Source: a virus. Taken from it: a stretch of DNA of 48,181 bases. Both the position numbers and the translations under genes were made by a program. Where the stretch lies: the IMG/VR virus record IMGVR_UViG_3300020580_000003, positions 1 to 48,181 of that record. One strand, given 5' to 3'. The notes below the pieces were generated by a model that saw nothing but the letters and a program-made list of their open reading frames with translations, did not search any database and was not told the origin of the DNA. Of the stretch, positions 8,138-16,985 are shown piece after piece (the first letter of the stretch is position 1; the number at the start of each line of letters is the position of its first letter).

Positions 8138-8147
8138 GGAGCAACCC

Positions 8148-8684
8148 ATGATTCTCGATGCACTACTTCAATTCTCCTCGGCTCAGAACTTGGCCGCTGT
8201 TGTTAGCACCATTAACAGCACCAATGACATCGATCTCCACATGGCTGGCATCCCAGTGCTTGCCAACCTTCAAGGCGCCAGAGACATTGGTATCGGTGAC
8301 GATCCTGCCCTCAAGCTCTTGGTTCAAGTTGTCACCGCATTCACCTCTGGTGGTGCCGCCACTCTACAGGTCGCTCTTAACGGCGCCCCCGATAACGGCT
8401 CTGGTGGTGAAGGTGCCTTTACTCAATGGTGGATTTCCCCAGCCTACGCTCTTGCCACTATCGCTGTGGTTGGCGCTCGGCTGATGGACATGGATATGCC
8501 TCGTCCGCCTGCTGGCGTTGGCATCCCTCGCTTCCTTCGTCTGACCTATATCATTGCTGGTGCCACTACCACCGCTGGAAACGTCAGTTCCTACCTCGTC
8601 CTTGATCGTCATGATCAACTTTACAACGCAACCAACAACGCAATCCTTGGTGGCTATCCACCCGGCGTTGTAGTCGCCAACTAA
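8148..8684 (+). CDS. Capsid cement/decoration protein, Bbp16-like
   Basis: 178 residues starting MILDALLQFSSAQNLAA with the RDIGIGDDPALKLLVQVVTAF core (positions about 45-65) typical of Bbp16-type jelly-roll proteins, which sit on the capsid lattice of BPP-1-like phages and stabilise it. ATG 8148 is chosen because AAGGAG lies 6-10 bases upstream; a longer in-frame start would overlap the capsid gene. Directly downstream of the capsid gene. Confidence 0.85.
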   Translation: MILDALLQFSSAQNLAAVVSTINSTNDIDLHMAGIPVLANLQGARDIGIGDDPALKLLVQVVTAFTSGGAATLQVALNGAPDNGSGGEGAFTQWWISPAYALATIAVVGARLMDMDMPRPPAGVGIPRFLRLTYIIAGATTTAGNVSSYLVLDRHDQLYNATNNAILGGYPPGVVVAN

Positions 8685-8695
8685 GGAGATCGGCA

Positions 8696-9181
8696 ATGAC
8701 CAAACTTCGTGCGTTTCTGGCGGGGGTGGTCATTGCCCTCGCCGTTGCGAGCCCAGCCATCTATAGCTGGGCTCAAGGGCAACTCTTCAACCGATCCATG
8801 TCCGGCAACGAAGTCGTGTCCATGGCACAAGGTGGGCCAGGTGGCCCATCAATCTTCGTTCCCTCATCTCAGCTACGCAATTCCACTGGTATGACCACTA
8901 CCGCCCTGACCTCTGGTACTTTGGTCTTGGGCGTCACCACTGGAACCTTAGTTTCCACAGCAGCCTCAGCTTCGCTAGCGGTCACCTTACCCCCACTCCC
9001 ATACGATGGCGAAATCTTCGAGTGGGTGAACGGTTCTGGTGGTGCTTTTACCGGTGCTACCGTAACCACTTCTGATGGCGCAACCTTAGTCAATAACACT
9101 ACCTTCGCTACCTTGGCGGCTGGTGCGTCGGTTGAGTTCCGCTATGCTCTTTCAACTACCTCTTGGTATCGGGTGCGGTGA
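8696..9181 (+). CDS. Virion-locus protein with Sec-type signal peptide
   Basis: 161 residues. The N-terminus (MTKLRAFLAGVVIALAVA) is basic then hydrophobic and leads to a plausible cleavage region near YSWA-QG (about 25-28). The rest is Thr/Gly/Ala-rich beta structure ending in WYRVR. Its position next to the cement gene suggests a head decoration or tail-associated protein. A secretion signal on such a protein is unexpected. Good AAGGAG ribosome binding site; stop overlaps the next start (TGATG). Confidence 0.8.
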   Translation: MTKLRAFLAGVVIALAVASPAIYSWAQGQLFNRSMSGNEVVSMAQGGPGGPSIFVPSSQLRNSTGMTTTALTSGTLVLGVTTGTLVSTAASASLAVTLPPLPYDGEIFEWVNGSGGAFTGATVTTSDGATLVNNTTFATLAAGASVEFRYALSTTSWYRVR

Positions 9182-9594
9182 TGAAGAAGCTCTGCGCTGC
9201 ATTACTCTTCCTGCTTGCGTTTGTTAGTGCGGCCCTCGCCGATAACACCGTTGGTCCAACCAACCAGATCATCTGCAACAAAGTGGCTCAGTTTAACGCT
9301 GGGCCAGTTGTCCTTACCCAAATAGTCCCCGCAGTAGCTGGTCAAGCGATCTATGTATGCGGATGGCATACAACCAACACCGGCGCTACTGGTACATTCT
9401 CATTCTCCTATGGTACCGGCGCAAACTGTGCCACTGGCACCACAGCAGTAATCCCTGCTACTAACGTAACCAGCACAGCGCCATCCGCTGACCACATCTC
9501 AATCGCCACGATCTTTGCTCCAGTAAATAATGCGCTATGCATCACTCCAAGCGTAGCGACAATCTCTTCTGTCATCTACTATTCACAATTCTAG
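9181..9594 (+). CDS. Small secreted or virion protein with signal peptide
   Basis: 137 residues beginning MKKLCAALLFLLAFVSAALA-DN, a textbook Sec signal with an ALA cleavage site (about residue 20). The mature part is Thr/Ala-rich, with four Cys (ICNK, YVCGW, NCATG, LCIT) that could form disulfides after export. Start ATG 9181 overlaps the previous stop. Function unknown; it may be exported, or be a virion protein with a retained hydrophobic N-terminus. Confidence 0.8.
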   Translation: MKKLCAALLFLLAFVSAALADNTVGPTNQIICNKVAQFNAGPVVLTQIVPAVAGQAIYVCGWHTTNTGATGTFSFSYGTGANCATGTTAVIPATNVTSTAPSADHISIATIFAPVNNALCITPSVATISSVIYYSQF

Positions 9595-9603
9595 GAGACT
9601 CCT

Positions 9604-9891
9604 ATGGACCCTAAGATAATCGACGACACCATCAGTCACCTATCAGGGGTCAAGGAACTCCTGACGCAACTCGGTCCGCTGAATGATGCCCATGCCAAAG
9701 CCACGGCCCAAGCGGAAGAGGCCAAGTCCTCCCTTGGCGCCAACCAGCGTGCATCCTATCGTTGGGTAGTTGCCCCAGGCGGCCCAGGTGAGATCGTGGT
9801 GCCCGCTACCAACCTTGCTGGTTATGGCATCCGCACCAAGTCCTCAACCTACGTCGGCACTGCCACCGCCGCGTGCAAATGGCGTGAGTAA
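9604..9891 (+). CDS. Hypothetical protein
   Basis: 95 residues: a helical N-terminal half (about 1-47, Ala/Glu-rich, coiled-coil-like) and a beta-rich C-terminal half (ending CKWRE). Ribosome binding site TAGGAG just before ATG 9604. No family recognised. Located among decoration and fibre genes, so a structural or assembly role is likely. Confidence 0.7.
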   Translation: MDPKIIDDTISHLSGVKELLTQLGPLNDAHAKATAQAEEAKSSLGANQRASYRWVVAPGGPGEIVVPATNLAGYGIRTKSSTYVGTATAACKWRE

Positions 9892-9894
9892 GCC

Positions 9895-10161
9895 ATGCGT
9901 AGCGCTCTTACCGGCCTTGGCACCCTAACCGGTCCTTGGGGAGAAATAACCGAACTCCCCACCTTCACCTGCGGCCATTGCCAAAACGTTCGCAGGGTTC
10001 AACCCATGTGCGATCCCGCTGACCTTGGTGGGCTTTGCAAAATATGTATGCGTGTAGTTTGTGAAAAGTGCGTAGGTCATGGTTGTGACCCGTTTGAGAA
10101 GAAACTCGAACGTGATGAAGCTAAAGGCCGAGCACTCCGCTGGATGAATGAATGTCTGTAA
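9895..10161 (+). CDS. Zinc-finger-like Cys-rich protein
   Basis: 88 residues with CGHC (26-29), then C39, and CKICMRVVCEKC (48-59) plus CGHGC-type residues, forming two CxxC pairs and additional Cys/His consistent with one or two bound zincs. A charged C-terminal helix follows (FEKKLERDEAKGRALR). Small proteins of this pattern occur in tail loci of proteobacterial podoviruses; function unknown. Confidence 0.75.
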   Translation: MRSALTGLGTLTGPWGEITELPTFTCGHCQNVRRVQPMCDPADLGGLCKICMRVVCEKCVGHGCDPFEKKLERDEAKGRALRWMNECL

Positions 10162-10556
10162 CTCAATTCGGAATAGTCTACGCAATCGGATCAGCGCAGA
10201 TTAGGCGCTATGTCTATCCGACTGCTAATAATGCCGAAATTGACACCCATCCATTAAGTGTAGGCGAGGCTATAGTTCATTGTTCAATAGGTCCTTATCC
10301 AAATGCAGCTGCGTGGCAGACAGCCGTCACAAACGCTGTTACAACCGCTGCCGGTAAAGCCCCTGGTGATCCTCGTTGTTGCGTAATTGATAGTGGTGGT
10401 AACGTAGTTAGTGTTATCTGCGGCGATCCAGTGCTTGATGCCCTAGCCTTTCCTGGAATGACTCTCGTCAACGATTTAAACGCTAATATTGGCTGGACGT
10501 GGTCAGCTATTGGTGGATTCGTCTCACCACCACCATTCACTGGTGGTAAGCCATGA
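10152..10556 (+). CDS. Hypothetical tail-region protein
   Basis: 134 residues, starting MSVTQFGIVYAIGSAQIRRY; mixed beta/alpha with a hydrophobic middle. Start overlaps the previous gene by 10 bases and its stop overlaps the next start (ATGA). No known domain. It directly precedes the repeat-containing fibre candidate and may assist it. Confidence 0.7.
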   Translation: MSVTQFGIVYAIGSAQIRRYVYPTANNAEIDTHPLSVGEAIVHCSIGPYPNAAAWQTAVTNAVTTAAGKAPGDPRCCVIDSGGNVVSVICGDPVLDALAFPGMTLVNDLNANIGWTWSAIGGFVSPPPFTGGKP

Positions 10557-12112
10557 CAACGATTGTCATCGTTAGCGGCACGTCTCAAACCAGCCCTGCG
10601 GATTGGAACAACGCCAATAACTCCATTCAAGCTATCGGTGCGGGTGGAGGTGGCTCATTTGGCCTGTCGGGTGCGTCAGGTGGTGGTGGAGAATATCGGC
10701 GGCTTAATAATTTCTCCGTCGCAACGCCCGGCACTACGGCTTTTAATTACGTCATTGGCGCGGGCGGCACAGGTGCAACTACCAATGTTAATGGTGGCAC
10801 AGGAACCAATACAACTTTCAACGTCAGTTCGGTCATCGCCGTTGGTGGTGGAGGAGGAACGTCAGCCGGCGTTGCCGGTGCTGGCGGCACAGGTGGAATC
10901 TATGGCGGTGGTGGTGGCGCTGGCGCGAACTCGCAAGCTACTCAAGGTGGCGCTGGCGGCAATGGTGCCAATGGCATCATCTTTATTACCTATACCCCGG
11001 CAGGTGCGGCAACTATTTGGGTCCCCAACGCCGATCCGCAACATTCAGTTGCAATAGCTGCTAGGGCCGCAGTTGCAGCTATTGCTATTGCATCCGGTTA
11101 TGCGTTTGTTCCGTTTAACACTCGGCAAATTAATACTCAGGTAGATGGTTGGCAACAACCTCTCAGCACCCCATTACCCGCTCCTAAAGCCCAACTTGGC
11201 TCAAGCTACGTTCCCTTTAACACTCCGCAAATAGCCGCAGGCATTCCGCAAGGTTGGGAATCGATCGCCTCGGCTGCGCCTGCGATAGCTCAGGTCAACG
11301 CACCACAGCTTCCCTTTATCGTTCCTCCATTCCCAATCCCCAGTGGTTGGCAATCAACTAGTGCCCTTGCACCACCGATTGCCTTGCCTCAGCTTGGCTA
11401 TTCATTTGTACCTTTTAACACCGCCCAAACTAACACCGTTACAATCGACAAGTGGCAACAGCCACTCTCAACTCCAGTCTTAGCACCAGCGGTTCAATTA
11501 GGCGCTACATTCGTACCATTCAACACTCTTCAACTCAACACCGCTCCGTTAGGTTGGTACCAAGCCCTCGCCACCACTCCACCCATACCACCTGTACAAC
11601 CTGGCTCATCGATCCTCTCTTATAATGTCGCGCCAGTTATCAATACCATCATCGGCATGGGTTGGTATCAGGCCTTGGCGACTACACCACCTGCGCCACT
11701 AAGCCAAGTTGGTGGTACGTTTGTTCCTTTCAACACTCCTCAAACAACTGCTGCTGTTTCTCCTTGGGGTTGGTATCAACCCCTTTCTCTCGCACCACCT
11801 ATTGCCCAAGCAATCCTACCTCAGACTACTTGGACCCCGGCCCCATTCCCAACCTTAACCCTTGCTTGGCAACAACCACTAGCCTCAACTCCACCCCCAA
11901 CCCTAGCGCAACTAGGTTCCACTTCCCTATCCTATTCCGTTGGGCTTATCGCTAATACCATCCCTGGAGGTATGAGTTGGCAGCAACCTCTATCTACACC
12001 AGTTCCCGTAGCCATTGCTTATCAAAGTGGCTTCTTCGTCCCCTACAACACCGCGCAGATCATCGTCACCACAACCCTAATCCAACGCACCTTAACTGGT
12101 GTTGGATTATAA
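10553..12112 (+). CDS. Putative tail fibre: Gly-rich domain plus PFNT/GWQQPL repeats
   Basis: 519 residues in two parts. Residues about 25-150 are very Gly-rich (GGGGG runs), resembling the polyglycine sandwich domains at fibre tips. Residues about 178-510 hold roughly nine imperfect repeats of 30-40 residues built on VPFNTxQ, then GW(Y/Q)QPLSTP and xAQLG. Such periodic beta repeats fit a shaft or a receptor-binding array. The start overlaps the previous stop. The Gly-rich part uses many GGT/GGC codons and could recombine. Function is inferred from composition and location. Confidence 0.65.
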   Translation: MTTIVIVSGTSQTSPADWNNANNSIQAIGAGGGGSFGLSGASGGGGEYRRLNNFSVATPGTTAFNYVIGAGGTGATTNVNGGTGTNTTFNVSSVIAVGGGGGTSAGVAGAGGTGGIYGGGGGAGANSQATQGGAGGNGANGIIFITYTPAGAATIWVPNADPQHSVAIAARAAVAAIAIASGYAFVPFNTRQINTQVDGWQQPLSTPLPAPKAQLGSSYVPFNTPQIAAGIPQGWESIASAAPAIAQVNAPQLPFIVPPFPIPSGWQSTSALAPPIALPQLGYSFVPFNTAQTNTVTIDKWQQPLSTPVLAPAVQLGATFVPFNTLQLNTAPLGWYQALATTPPIPPVQPGSSILSYNVAPVINTIIGMGWYQALATTPPAPLSQVGGTFVPFNTPQTTAAVSPWGWYQPLSLAPPIAQAILPQTTWTPAPFPTLTLAWQQPLASTPPPTLAQLGSTSLSYSVGLIANTIPGGMSWQQPLSTPVPVAIAYQSGFFVPYNTAQIIVTTTLIQRTLTGVGL

Positions 12113-12127
12113 CCTAGGAGAATTACT

Positions 12128-12658
12128 ATGGCCCGTTGGCGCCTTTCCACCTCCCACTACCTCTCGGTTGAAAACAACGAATGGGAATACAACGAAACCG
12201 ATCGCTCAAGCGGGAAGCAAATCCGCACTCGGCTCAAAGTTCCCCTCCAACTCGACATCGACGATCCCAACTGCTGGAACGTAACCTTCCGCAACCCCAG
12301 AGGCGAAATCATTGCAGGAGAGGTAATCGTCGCCCATCGAACCGGTGCGGAACGCGCAGACGATATCATCTTCGTTGGCGATCCAACTCCGGATATGATT
12401 CCCCTCGACGACGAAGCCAAGACCATTTCCAAGAGCTTCGAAAAGCGCTGGGGCGCCGCACCCAATGAAGACATCTCCTACGGTCAGAAGATGATCGAAG
12501 CCAGTCAGGCTGAGATGGCTCGGCTCAAGGCCGAATCCAACGTCGTGAAGATCGAAGGAATGGCTGAGATCATGTCAGCCATGACCGCTATGTTACAACA
12601 GAACCAACAGATGATGGCTAATTTAATTCAAGCTCAGAAGTCCGATCGGAGAGTGTGA
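12128..12658 (+). CDS. Hypothetical protein with RRV C-terminus
   Basis: 176 residues: a beta-rich N-terminal half (MARWRLSTSHYLSVENNEWE) and a C-terminal helix rich in Met/Gln (about 120-170), possibly a coiled-coil oligomerisation segment. It ends in SDRRV; the codons CGG AGA GTG TGA also provide the GGAGAG ribosome binding site of the next gene (TGATG). Structural role likely from position. Confidence 0.7.
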   Translation: MARWRLSTSHYLSVENNEWEYNETDRSSGKQIRTRLKVPLQLDIDDPNCWNVTFRNPRGEIIAGEVIVAHRTGAERADDIIFVGDPTPDMIPLDDEAKTISKSFEKRWGAAPNEDISYGQKMIEASQAEMARLKAESNVVKIEGMAEIMSAMTAMLQQNQQMMANLIQAQKSDRRV

Positions 12659-13083
12659 TGGCCGATCAACGGGACCTAGATCAAGGTGGCACTTTTAGGC
12701 AGACTCAAAAACTCTACCTAGGTCCCTCCGTAGGCTGGGTTGAGTACGCTGATCAGTGGCTACTAAACGTCACTGTTGGTGGAACAACAACCTTACAGCG
12801 TGGTACCAATTTGGTGCTTGTAAACTTCAATGGTGCCGTTACTATCCAACTTCCATCCCTCAAAGCCTCCGCCGCTGGTGCTCAGGCAATCCCTAAGCAA
12901 TTCACCACTGTCCCAATCACAATCTGTGACATTGGTGGCTTTGCCTTCAGCAACCCAATCACCGTGCTTCCTTTTGGCACTGAGCTAATCTCAGGTCTCG
13001 CCTCGGTGCCAATTGGTAGCAACTTTGGTTCTCTAGTAATCCGCCCTGATATAATTAACGGCGGTGGGACGATGCTCCAATGA
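12658..13083 (+). CDS. Beta-rich virion-locus protein
   Basis: 141 residues, mostly short beta strands (VTVGGTTTLQRGTNLVLV, GAVTIQLPSL). The start ATG 12658 overlaps the upstream stop. It ends against the tailspike gene (ATGA). Similar in style to the protein at 8696. A fibre-associated or decoration protein is plausible, with no recognised family. Confidence 0.65.
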   Translation: MADQRDLDQGGTFRQTQKLYLGPSVGWVEYADQWLLNVTVGGTTTLQRGTNLVLVNFNGAVTIQLPSLKASAAGAQAIPKQFTTVPITICDIGGFAFSNPITVLPFGTELISGLASVPIGSNFGSLVIRPDIINGGGTMLQ

Positions 13084-14738
13084 AAAAACTCCTTTTAGTT
13101 CTCGCCCTTCTTCTTGCTCCAAGCTTTGCCTGGGCTCAATGCAATGGCGTGTTCCCAAACAACACTACCTGCGCTAATGCCACTGGCGTCGCTGCCCTTC
13201 CAAAGCCAACTCCAAATTCCACCATAATAGTTCCACCTAATACCCTCACCAACGCACAGCTGGCCCAGATGCCAGCCAACACGGTCAAGTGCAACCCGAC
13301 CGGATCGACTGCCAACGCACAGGACTGCACGGCGCTTCCGACAAACGCCACAGCCGCTAACGTCAAGTGCGACGGCGTTACCGACGACACGGCTGCTATA
13401 AACGCAGCTTTGGCTGCGCATGCGTCGGTCGTGCTGCCGGCGGGCAGTTGCATTACATCCGGGCCGATCAATATCAATAACGCGTTAAATTACCTAATCG
13501 GCCAAGGCCCCACAGCGACGACTATTAGAAGTTCGGCAGCTTCGCAGCCCGTCATATCCGTAAGTGGCACTGCGGGTACGTGGGGCGTGTCGAATATGAC
13601 TATTTTGCATTCGGTAACCGCAACAGCCGGCGGTGACGGGATTGTGACCACTAGCGTTCTTACGAATAATGCTTGGATAACCAACGTCATAACGGAGCTA
13701 AATTATAACGGGCTCAATCTCGGCACCTGTGTTTATGGCATCATTGAGAATGTAATTTCTCAACTCAACCAATTCCACGGCGTTGTAATGACGGCGTCGG
13801 CCACGAATGGCGGGCTTCAGTGGCAACTGAACCAGGTGATTTCGCAGAGTAACGTAGCAACCGGCTTTACTGTACAGAATGTAACCGGTCCCGCCGCTAC
13901 GACTGTGGGATTTTGGAATAACATTGCAACCGCCTTCAACTCCGGTTTCGGCATCGTATTTCAGGGGTTGGCTTCAAACCCCATAGCCAACATTAGAGTG
14001 AGCAACCTTTTTGCTGGTCAAGACGGCAATAGCGAAATCTTTCTTAACACCTTCGACGTTGCCCTCTCTCATATTTTCTCAAACATCAACTTGGAACTTG
14101 CCGGCACATCCCCCACAGGTCCAAACCTAACGACCCCCGCGAGCGGAATCGGGCACGGGTTCGAGCTGACTGCCAACAATTCAGAAGTCTTCATCACCAA
14201 TTGCATGATCAACGCAATGTCGGGAAGTGGCATCCAGAGTCAGGCTAAAGGTCTGAACGTCCAGAACTGTGCCATCTTGAACAATAGCTCAAACGGGATA
14301 TCGATTGCAGCGGGCGGCGTGTACGCTCAGAACAACCGTATCTTCAACACCGCAGGCGCTGCGCAGAAGATAGGAATAGCGCTCCAAGCGGGCACCACGC
14401 TCAACAGCCTTCTCAACAATGACCTTGTTGGCCCGAATGGTGTCGGAAACGCGACGTTCAACATATCGAATGCGTCCACGGCGCTCAATAATATCATCGA
14501 AAACAACAACGGGTTTAACCCGCAGGGGGCGACAGGCATAACGGTTGGCGCCTCCCCGTTCACTTATCGAGCCGGCCCGACAGGAGAACAGGTATTCATT
14601 ATCGGCGGTACGATAACGGCTCTTAACGTCTTCGGTGCTGCCCCTTCGGTAACGACCAATTCGTTTTATCTAGGGCCTAATCAATTTATTGTGGTCACTT
14701 ATACGGCGGCCCCAACAATGGCAACAGTTCGTCAGTGA
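13080..14738 (+). CDS. Tailspike with pectate-lyase-type beta-helix and signal peptide
   Basis: 552 residues. A Sec-like signal, MKKLLLVLALLLAPSFAWA-Q (1-20), is followed by a linker. CDGVTDDTAAINAAL (about 98-112) is the entry signature of pectate-lyase-superfamily beta-helices, and repetitive beta-helix sequence with many Asn/Ile/Ser residues runs to about 480. A short C-terminal domain ends the protein. Such tailspikes bind and often cleave surface polysaccharide. No classic N-terminal virion-anchoring domain is apparent. Codon use from about 13260 seems to differ from the neighbours, suggesting exchange of the receptor-binding part. Confidence 0.82.
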   Translation: MKKLLLVLALLLAPSFAWAQCNGVFPNNTTCANATGVAALPKPTPNSTIIVPPNTLTNAQLAQMPANTVKCNPTGSTANAQDCTALPTNATAANVKCDGVTDDTAAINAALAAHASVVLPAGSCITSGPININNALNYLIGQGPTATTIRSSAASQPVISVSGTAGTWGVSNMTILHSVTATAGGDGIVTTSVLTNNAWITNVITELNYNGLNLGTCVYGIIENVISQLNQFHGVVMTASATNGGLQWQLNQVISQSNVATGFTVQNVTGPAATTVGFWNNIATAFNSGFGIVFQGLASNPIANIRVSNLFAGQDGNSEIFLNTFDVALSHIFSNINLELAGTSPTGPNLTTPASGIGHGFELTANNSEVFITNCMINAMSGSGIQSQAKGLNVQNCAILNNSSNGISIAAGGVYAQNNRIFNTAGAAQKIGIALQAGTTLNSLLNNDLVGPNGVGNATFNISNASTALNNIIENNNGFNPQGATGITVGASPFTYRAGPTGEQVFIIGGTITALNVFGAAPSVTTNSFYLGPNQFIVVTYTAAPTMATVRQ

Positions 14739-14757
14739 TAAAACGCTTTTTATCACT
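14734..14757 (+). other. Stem-loop at the tailspike stop codon
   Basis: AGTGATAAAA (14734-14743) and TTTTATCACT (14748-14757) are perfect 10-bp arms with a 4-base loop CGCT. The stop codon lies in the left arm. AT-rich and not followed by a U-tract, so it is a weak terminator at most; it may protect or process the mRNA, or mark a cassette border. Confidence 0.65.
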
Positions 14758-14806
14758 CCACGCTGGTACATACGAGGTTTATCCACTAATCACGAGGGTA
14801 ATTCAA

Positions 14807-15205
14807 ATGGCAGACGAACCCGAATACAAACTTGACGAAAGCGTAACCGAACGTGACCTTCTCTTTCGTATCTCGCGAGAACTTATAACCATGCGTAAGA
14901 TGTTCACCGAAGCCATCAGCTTCATGCGCGCAGCAGAAAGTGAGGTTCCTGAATCCCTTCGTCGCTTTGCCAATTACATGCATGATATTCATGATATCAA
15001 ATACATGTACGAAGAACTAGGCCATCCATCCCCGCAGCACCTTAAAGACGAACTAGAGCGCCTTGACGATCGCTATCGCCAAATTCTCAAAACCCTCCAT
15101 ACCGACGGTGGAGCATTAGAAAAAATCCGTCGTGAGATGGCAGATGATCCTGAGAATCGTTGGGATCATGCCAAGCAACTAACCTTCAAACGGAGTGGAT
15201 TATGA
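14807..15205 (+). CDS. Helical hypothetical protein
   Basis: 132 residues, strongly charged and helical (ERDLLFRISRELITMRKMFT; ELERLDDRYRQILKTL). ATG 14807 has GAGGG 6-8 bases upstream; an upstream in-frame start at 14735 would run through the stem-loop. Ends in ATGA overlap with the next gene. A chaperone or structural adaptor is possible, with no family recognised. Confidence 0.7.
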   Translation: MADEPEYKLDESVTERDLLFRISRELITMRKMFTEAISFMRAAESEVPESLRRFANYMHDIHDIKYMYEELGHPSPQHLKDELERLDDRYRQILKTLHTDGGALEKIRREMADDPENRWDHAKQLTFKRSGL

Positions 15206-15408
15206 AACAAGGACGAGCAACCAGAGACGTGAGCGAAAGCTCAAAGACAGAACCTGTTAGCCGGGGTGTGAATAAGAGCTTCGTGTCAGACATTGGTAAC
15301 CAAGTGGTCCGCCCCGGCGGTCCGGTACCGATGTACGAAGGTCGGGGCCTTAAAGCTCCGATGGTATCACAGAAAACTTCCAATAAAGGTTCACAAGGCA
15401 AATACTGA
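15202..15408 (+). CDS. Small hypothetical protein
   Basis: 68 residues, basic and Ser/Gly-rich, largely disordered (starts MKQGRATRDVSESS). CGGAGTG upstream and ATGA overlap support ATG 15202. One of three short genes just before the tail adaptor gene. Confidence 0.7.
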   Translation: MKQGRATRDVSESSKTEPVSRGVNKSFVSDIGNQVVRPGGPVPMYEGRGLKAPMVSQKTSNKGSQGKY

Positions 15409-15417
15409 AAGGAAACG

Positions 15418-15672
15418 ATGATGCCTGGACTTGATAATCTAAGTGAGATCGCAGCCCTTCTTCATATCGAAGAAAAGACACGCGATCAGCCGAAGTTGAA
15501 AGATATTCACGACGCTGCGATGCGTGCATTGGATGGGCATAACGCCAATCACGCACCGCAGTTGCCTGAGCCTGCGTTGCCGGTTACTGCGCCTCCAACG
15601 GCGCTTACGGCAGTGGAGCCTGAAGCCGAATCCGAAGCCGAAACCAACGGTGAAACCTTGAGGAGAATCTAA
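15418..15672 (+). CDS. Small hypothetical protein with RRI C-terminus
   Basis: 84 residues: a helical N-terminus (about 5-40) and a Pro/Ala/Glu-rich tail. AAGGAAA precedes ATG 15418. The end TLRRI is encoded by AGG AGA ATC TAA, which also forms the ribosome binding site of the following gene (TAATG). Confidence 0.7.
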   Translation: MMPGLDNLSEIAALLHIEEKTRDQPKLKDIHDAAMRALDGHNANHAPQLPEPALPVTAPPTALTAVEPEAESEAETNGETLRRI

Positions 15673-15872
15673 TGGATCAGCGACCAAAGATGAAAGACGT
15701 TATGGGCTATATGGCTCCGCAGGGACCAACCAACATCATGGATGGCAACGGTCCAGGTCTCCACGGCGATAACTATGGCAATAGCCAAATGCCAAGCGGT
15801 AGCCAATCCAGCGGCAAGCCTGGCCTTGGTGGTGACAACTGTGGTAACTGCGGCTCTCAAGGAAAGCGCTAG
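15672..15872 (+). CDS. Small Gly-rich protein with CxxC-like tail
   Basis: 66 residues, Gly/Asn/Ser-rich, with DNCGNCGSQGKR at the C-terminus. Starts within the stop of the previous gene (TAATG). No known domain; location suggests a minor virion or assembly factor. Confidence 0.65.
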   Translation: MDQRPKMKDVMGYMAPQGPTNIMDGNGPGLHGDNYGNSQMPSGSQSSGKPGLGGDNCGNCGSQGKR

Positions 15873-15875
15873 CCC

Positions 15876-16976
15876 ATGACCCAACTTGTCGATATCTGTA
15901 ATCGTGCCTTGCAGGTACTCGGCACACGCACAACCGTAGCGGCGAGTGAGGTTGGACCTGGATCGACTCCAGTCTCCAACGAAGCGATTCAGTTCAACCT
16001 CATCTTTGCCAATATGCGTGATGATCTGCTCCGCAAAGCACCGTGGAATTGTGCGATGCGGACCGCGAACTTGGTTTATATCACCTCCGCACCTGGCACA
16101 CCTGAAAACACCTCTGCTGCCACAACTCTCTGGGCACCTGGCCAACCCGCACCGCCTTGGGCCTATGAGTATCAATACCCAGTTGATTGCCTTCGTCCAG
16201 CCTTCGTCATTCCCTCCACTCAAACTGGATTCGTCTCTGGCGTCCCAATAACCACCGCAGTAACCGGTGGAGCCTCATCATATTGGTGGGGACAGCCAAT
16301 TCGCTACGCAGTGCAAACCGATAACTTCTTCGGAGTTCTATCCGCAGCGGTTGCCTTTGGCGGCACAGGCTACAACGTAGGTGACTTAATAACCCTCGTT
16401 GGTGCGCCACAAGGTGCCCTTCCAATTGGCGCCCCGGTTGTGCTTCAAGTCCTCACCGCACCCGGTGGTGTAATCGGTACCGTAGCCGTCATCAATCAAG
16501 TCAATGGCGCGTCACCAATCGTTGGAGGTTCCTACTTTGCCATTCAAGCCAATCCTGTAGCTCAAGGCTCTACCACTGGTCTTGGCACTGGCGCTACCTT
16601 CAACCTTACCCAAGCCACTACCGCTACCCCTCAGCGCGTGATTCTCACCAATCAAGAATTTGCAACGTTGAATTACGTCAGCCAGATCACCGATCCAAAC
16701 ATCATGGATTCCATGTTCCAGACCGCTTGGATTAATCTCTGCGCCTCAGCGATGACTATTGCGCTCAAAGAGAACTCTCGTGAAAAAGCCAACGGCCTAA
16801 TCAAACAAGTCAACGCCGCAATTGAACAAGCCCGCGTAGCCGATGGTAACGAAGCCCTAACCGTCAACGACGTAACCCCCGATTTCATCCGCATCCGTGG
16901 CATTGCCTATACCGATGGCTACACCACTGGACCGTATGACGGATTCCAATCCGCTGATTTCTTCCCGATGTACTGA
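15876..16976 (+). CDS. Tail tubular protein A-like head-tail adaptor
   Basis: 366 residues. The N-terminal part (MTQLVDICNRALQVLGTRTT; MRDDLLRKAPWNCAMRTANL; PWAYEYQYPVDCLRP) matches the helical adaptor proteins that dock on the portal in podoviruses. A beta-rich insertion (about 150-250, with FGGTGYNVGDLITLVG) interrupts the helical fold, and the C-terminal helices (about 260-320) resume it. The nozzle gene follows directly, as in T7 (gp11 then gp12). Confidence 0.82.
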   Translation: MTQLVDICNRALQVLGTRTTVAASEVGPGSTPVSNEAIQFNLIFANMRDDLLRKAPWNCAMRTANLVYITSAPGTPENTSAATTLWAPGQPAPPWAYEYQYPVDCLRPAFVIPSTQTGFVSGVPITTAVTGGASSYWWGQPIRYAVQTDNFFGVLSAAVAFGGTGYNVGDLITLVGAPQGALPIGAPVVLQVLTAPGGVIGTVAVINQVNGASPIVGGSYFAIQANPVAQGSTTGLGTGATFNLTQATTATPQRVILTNQEFATLNYVSQITDPNIMDSMFQTAWINLCASAMTIALKENSREKANGLIKQVNAAIEQARVADGNEALTVNDVTPDFIRIRGIAYTDGYTTGPYDGFQSADFFPMY

Positions 16977-16985
16977 GGACTACCA

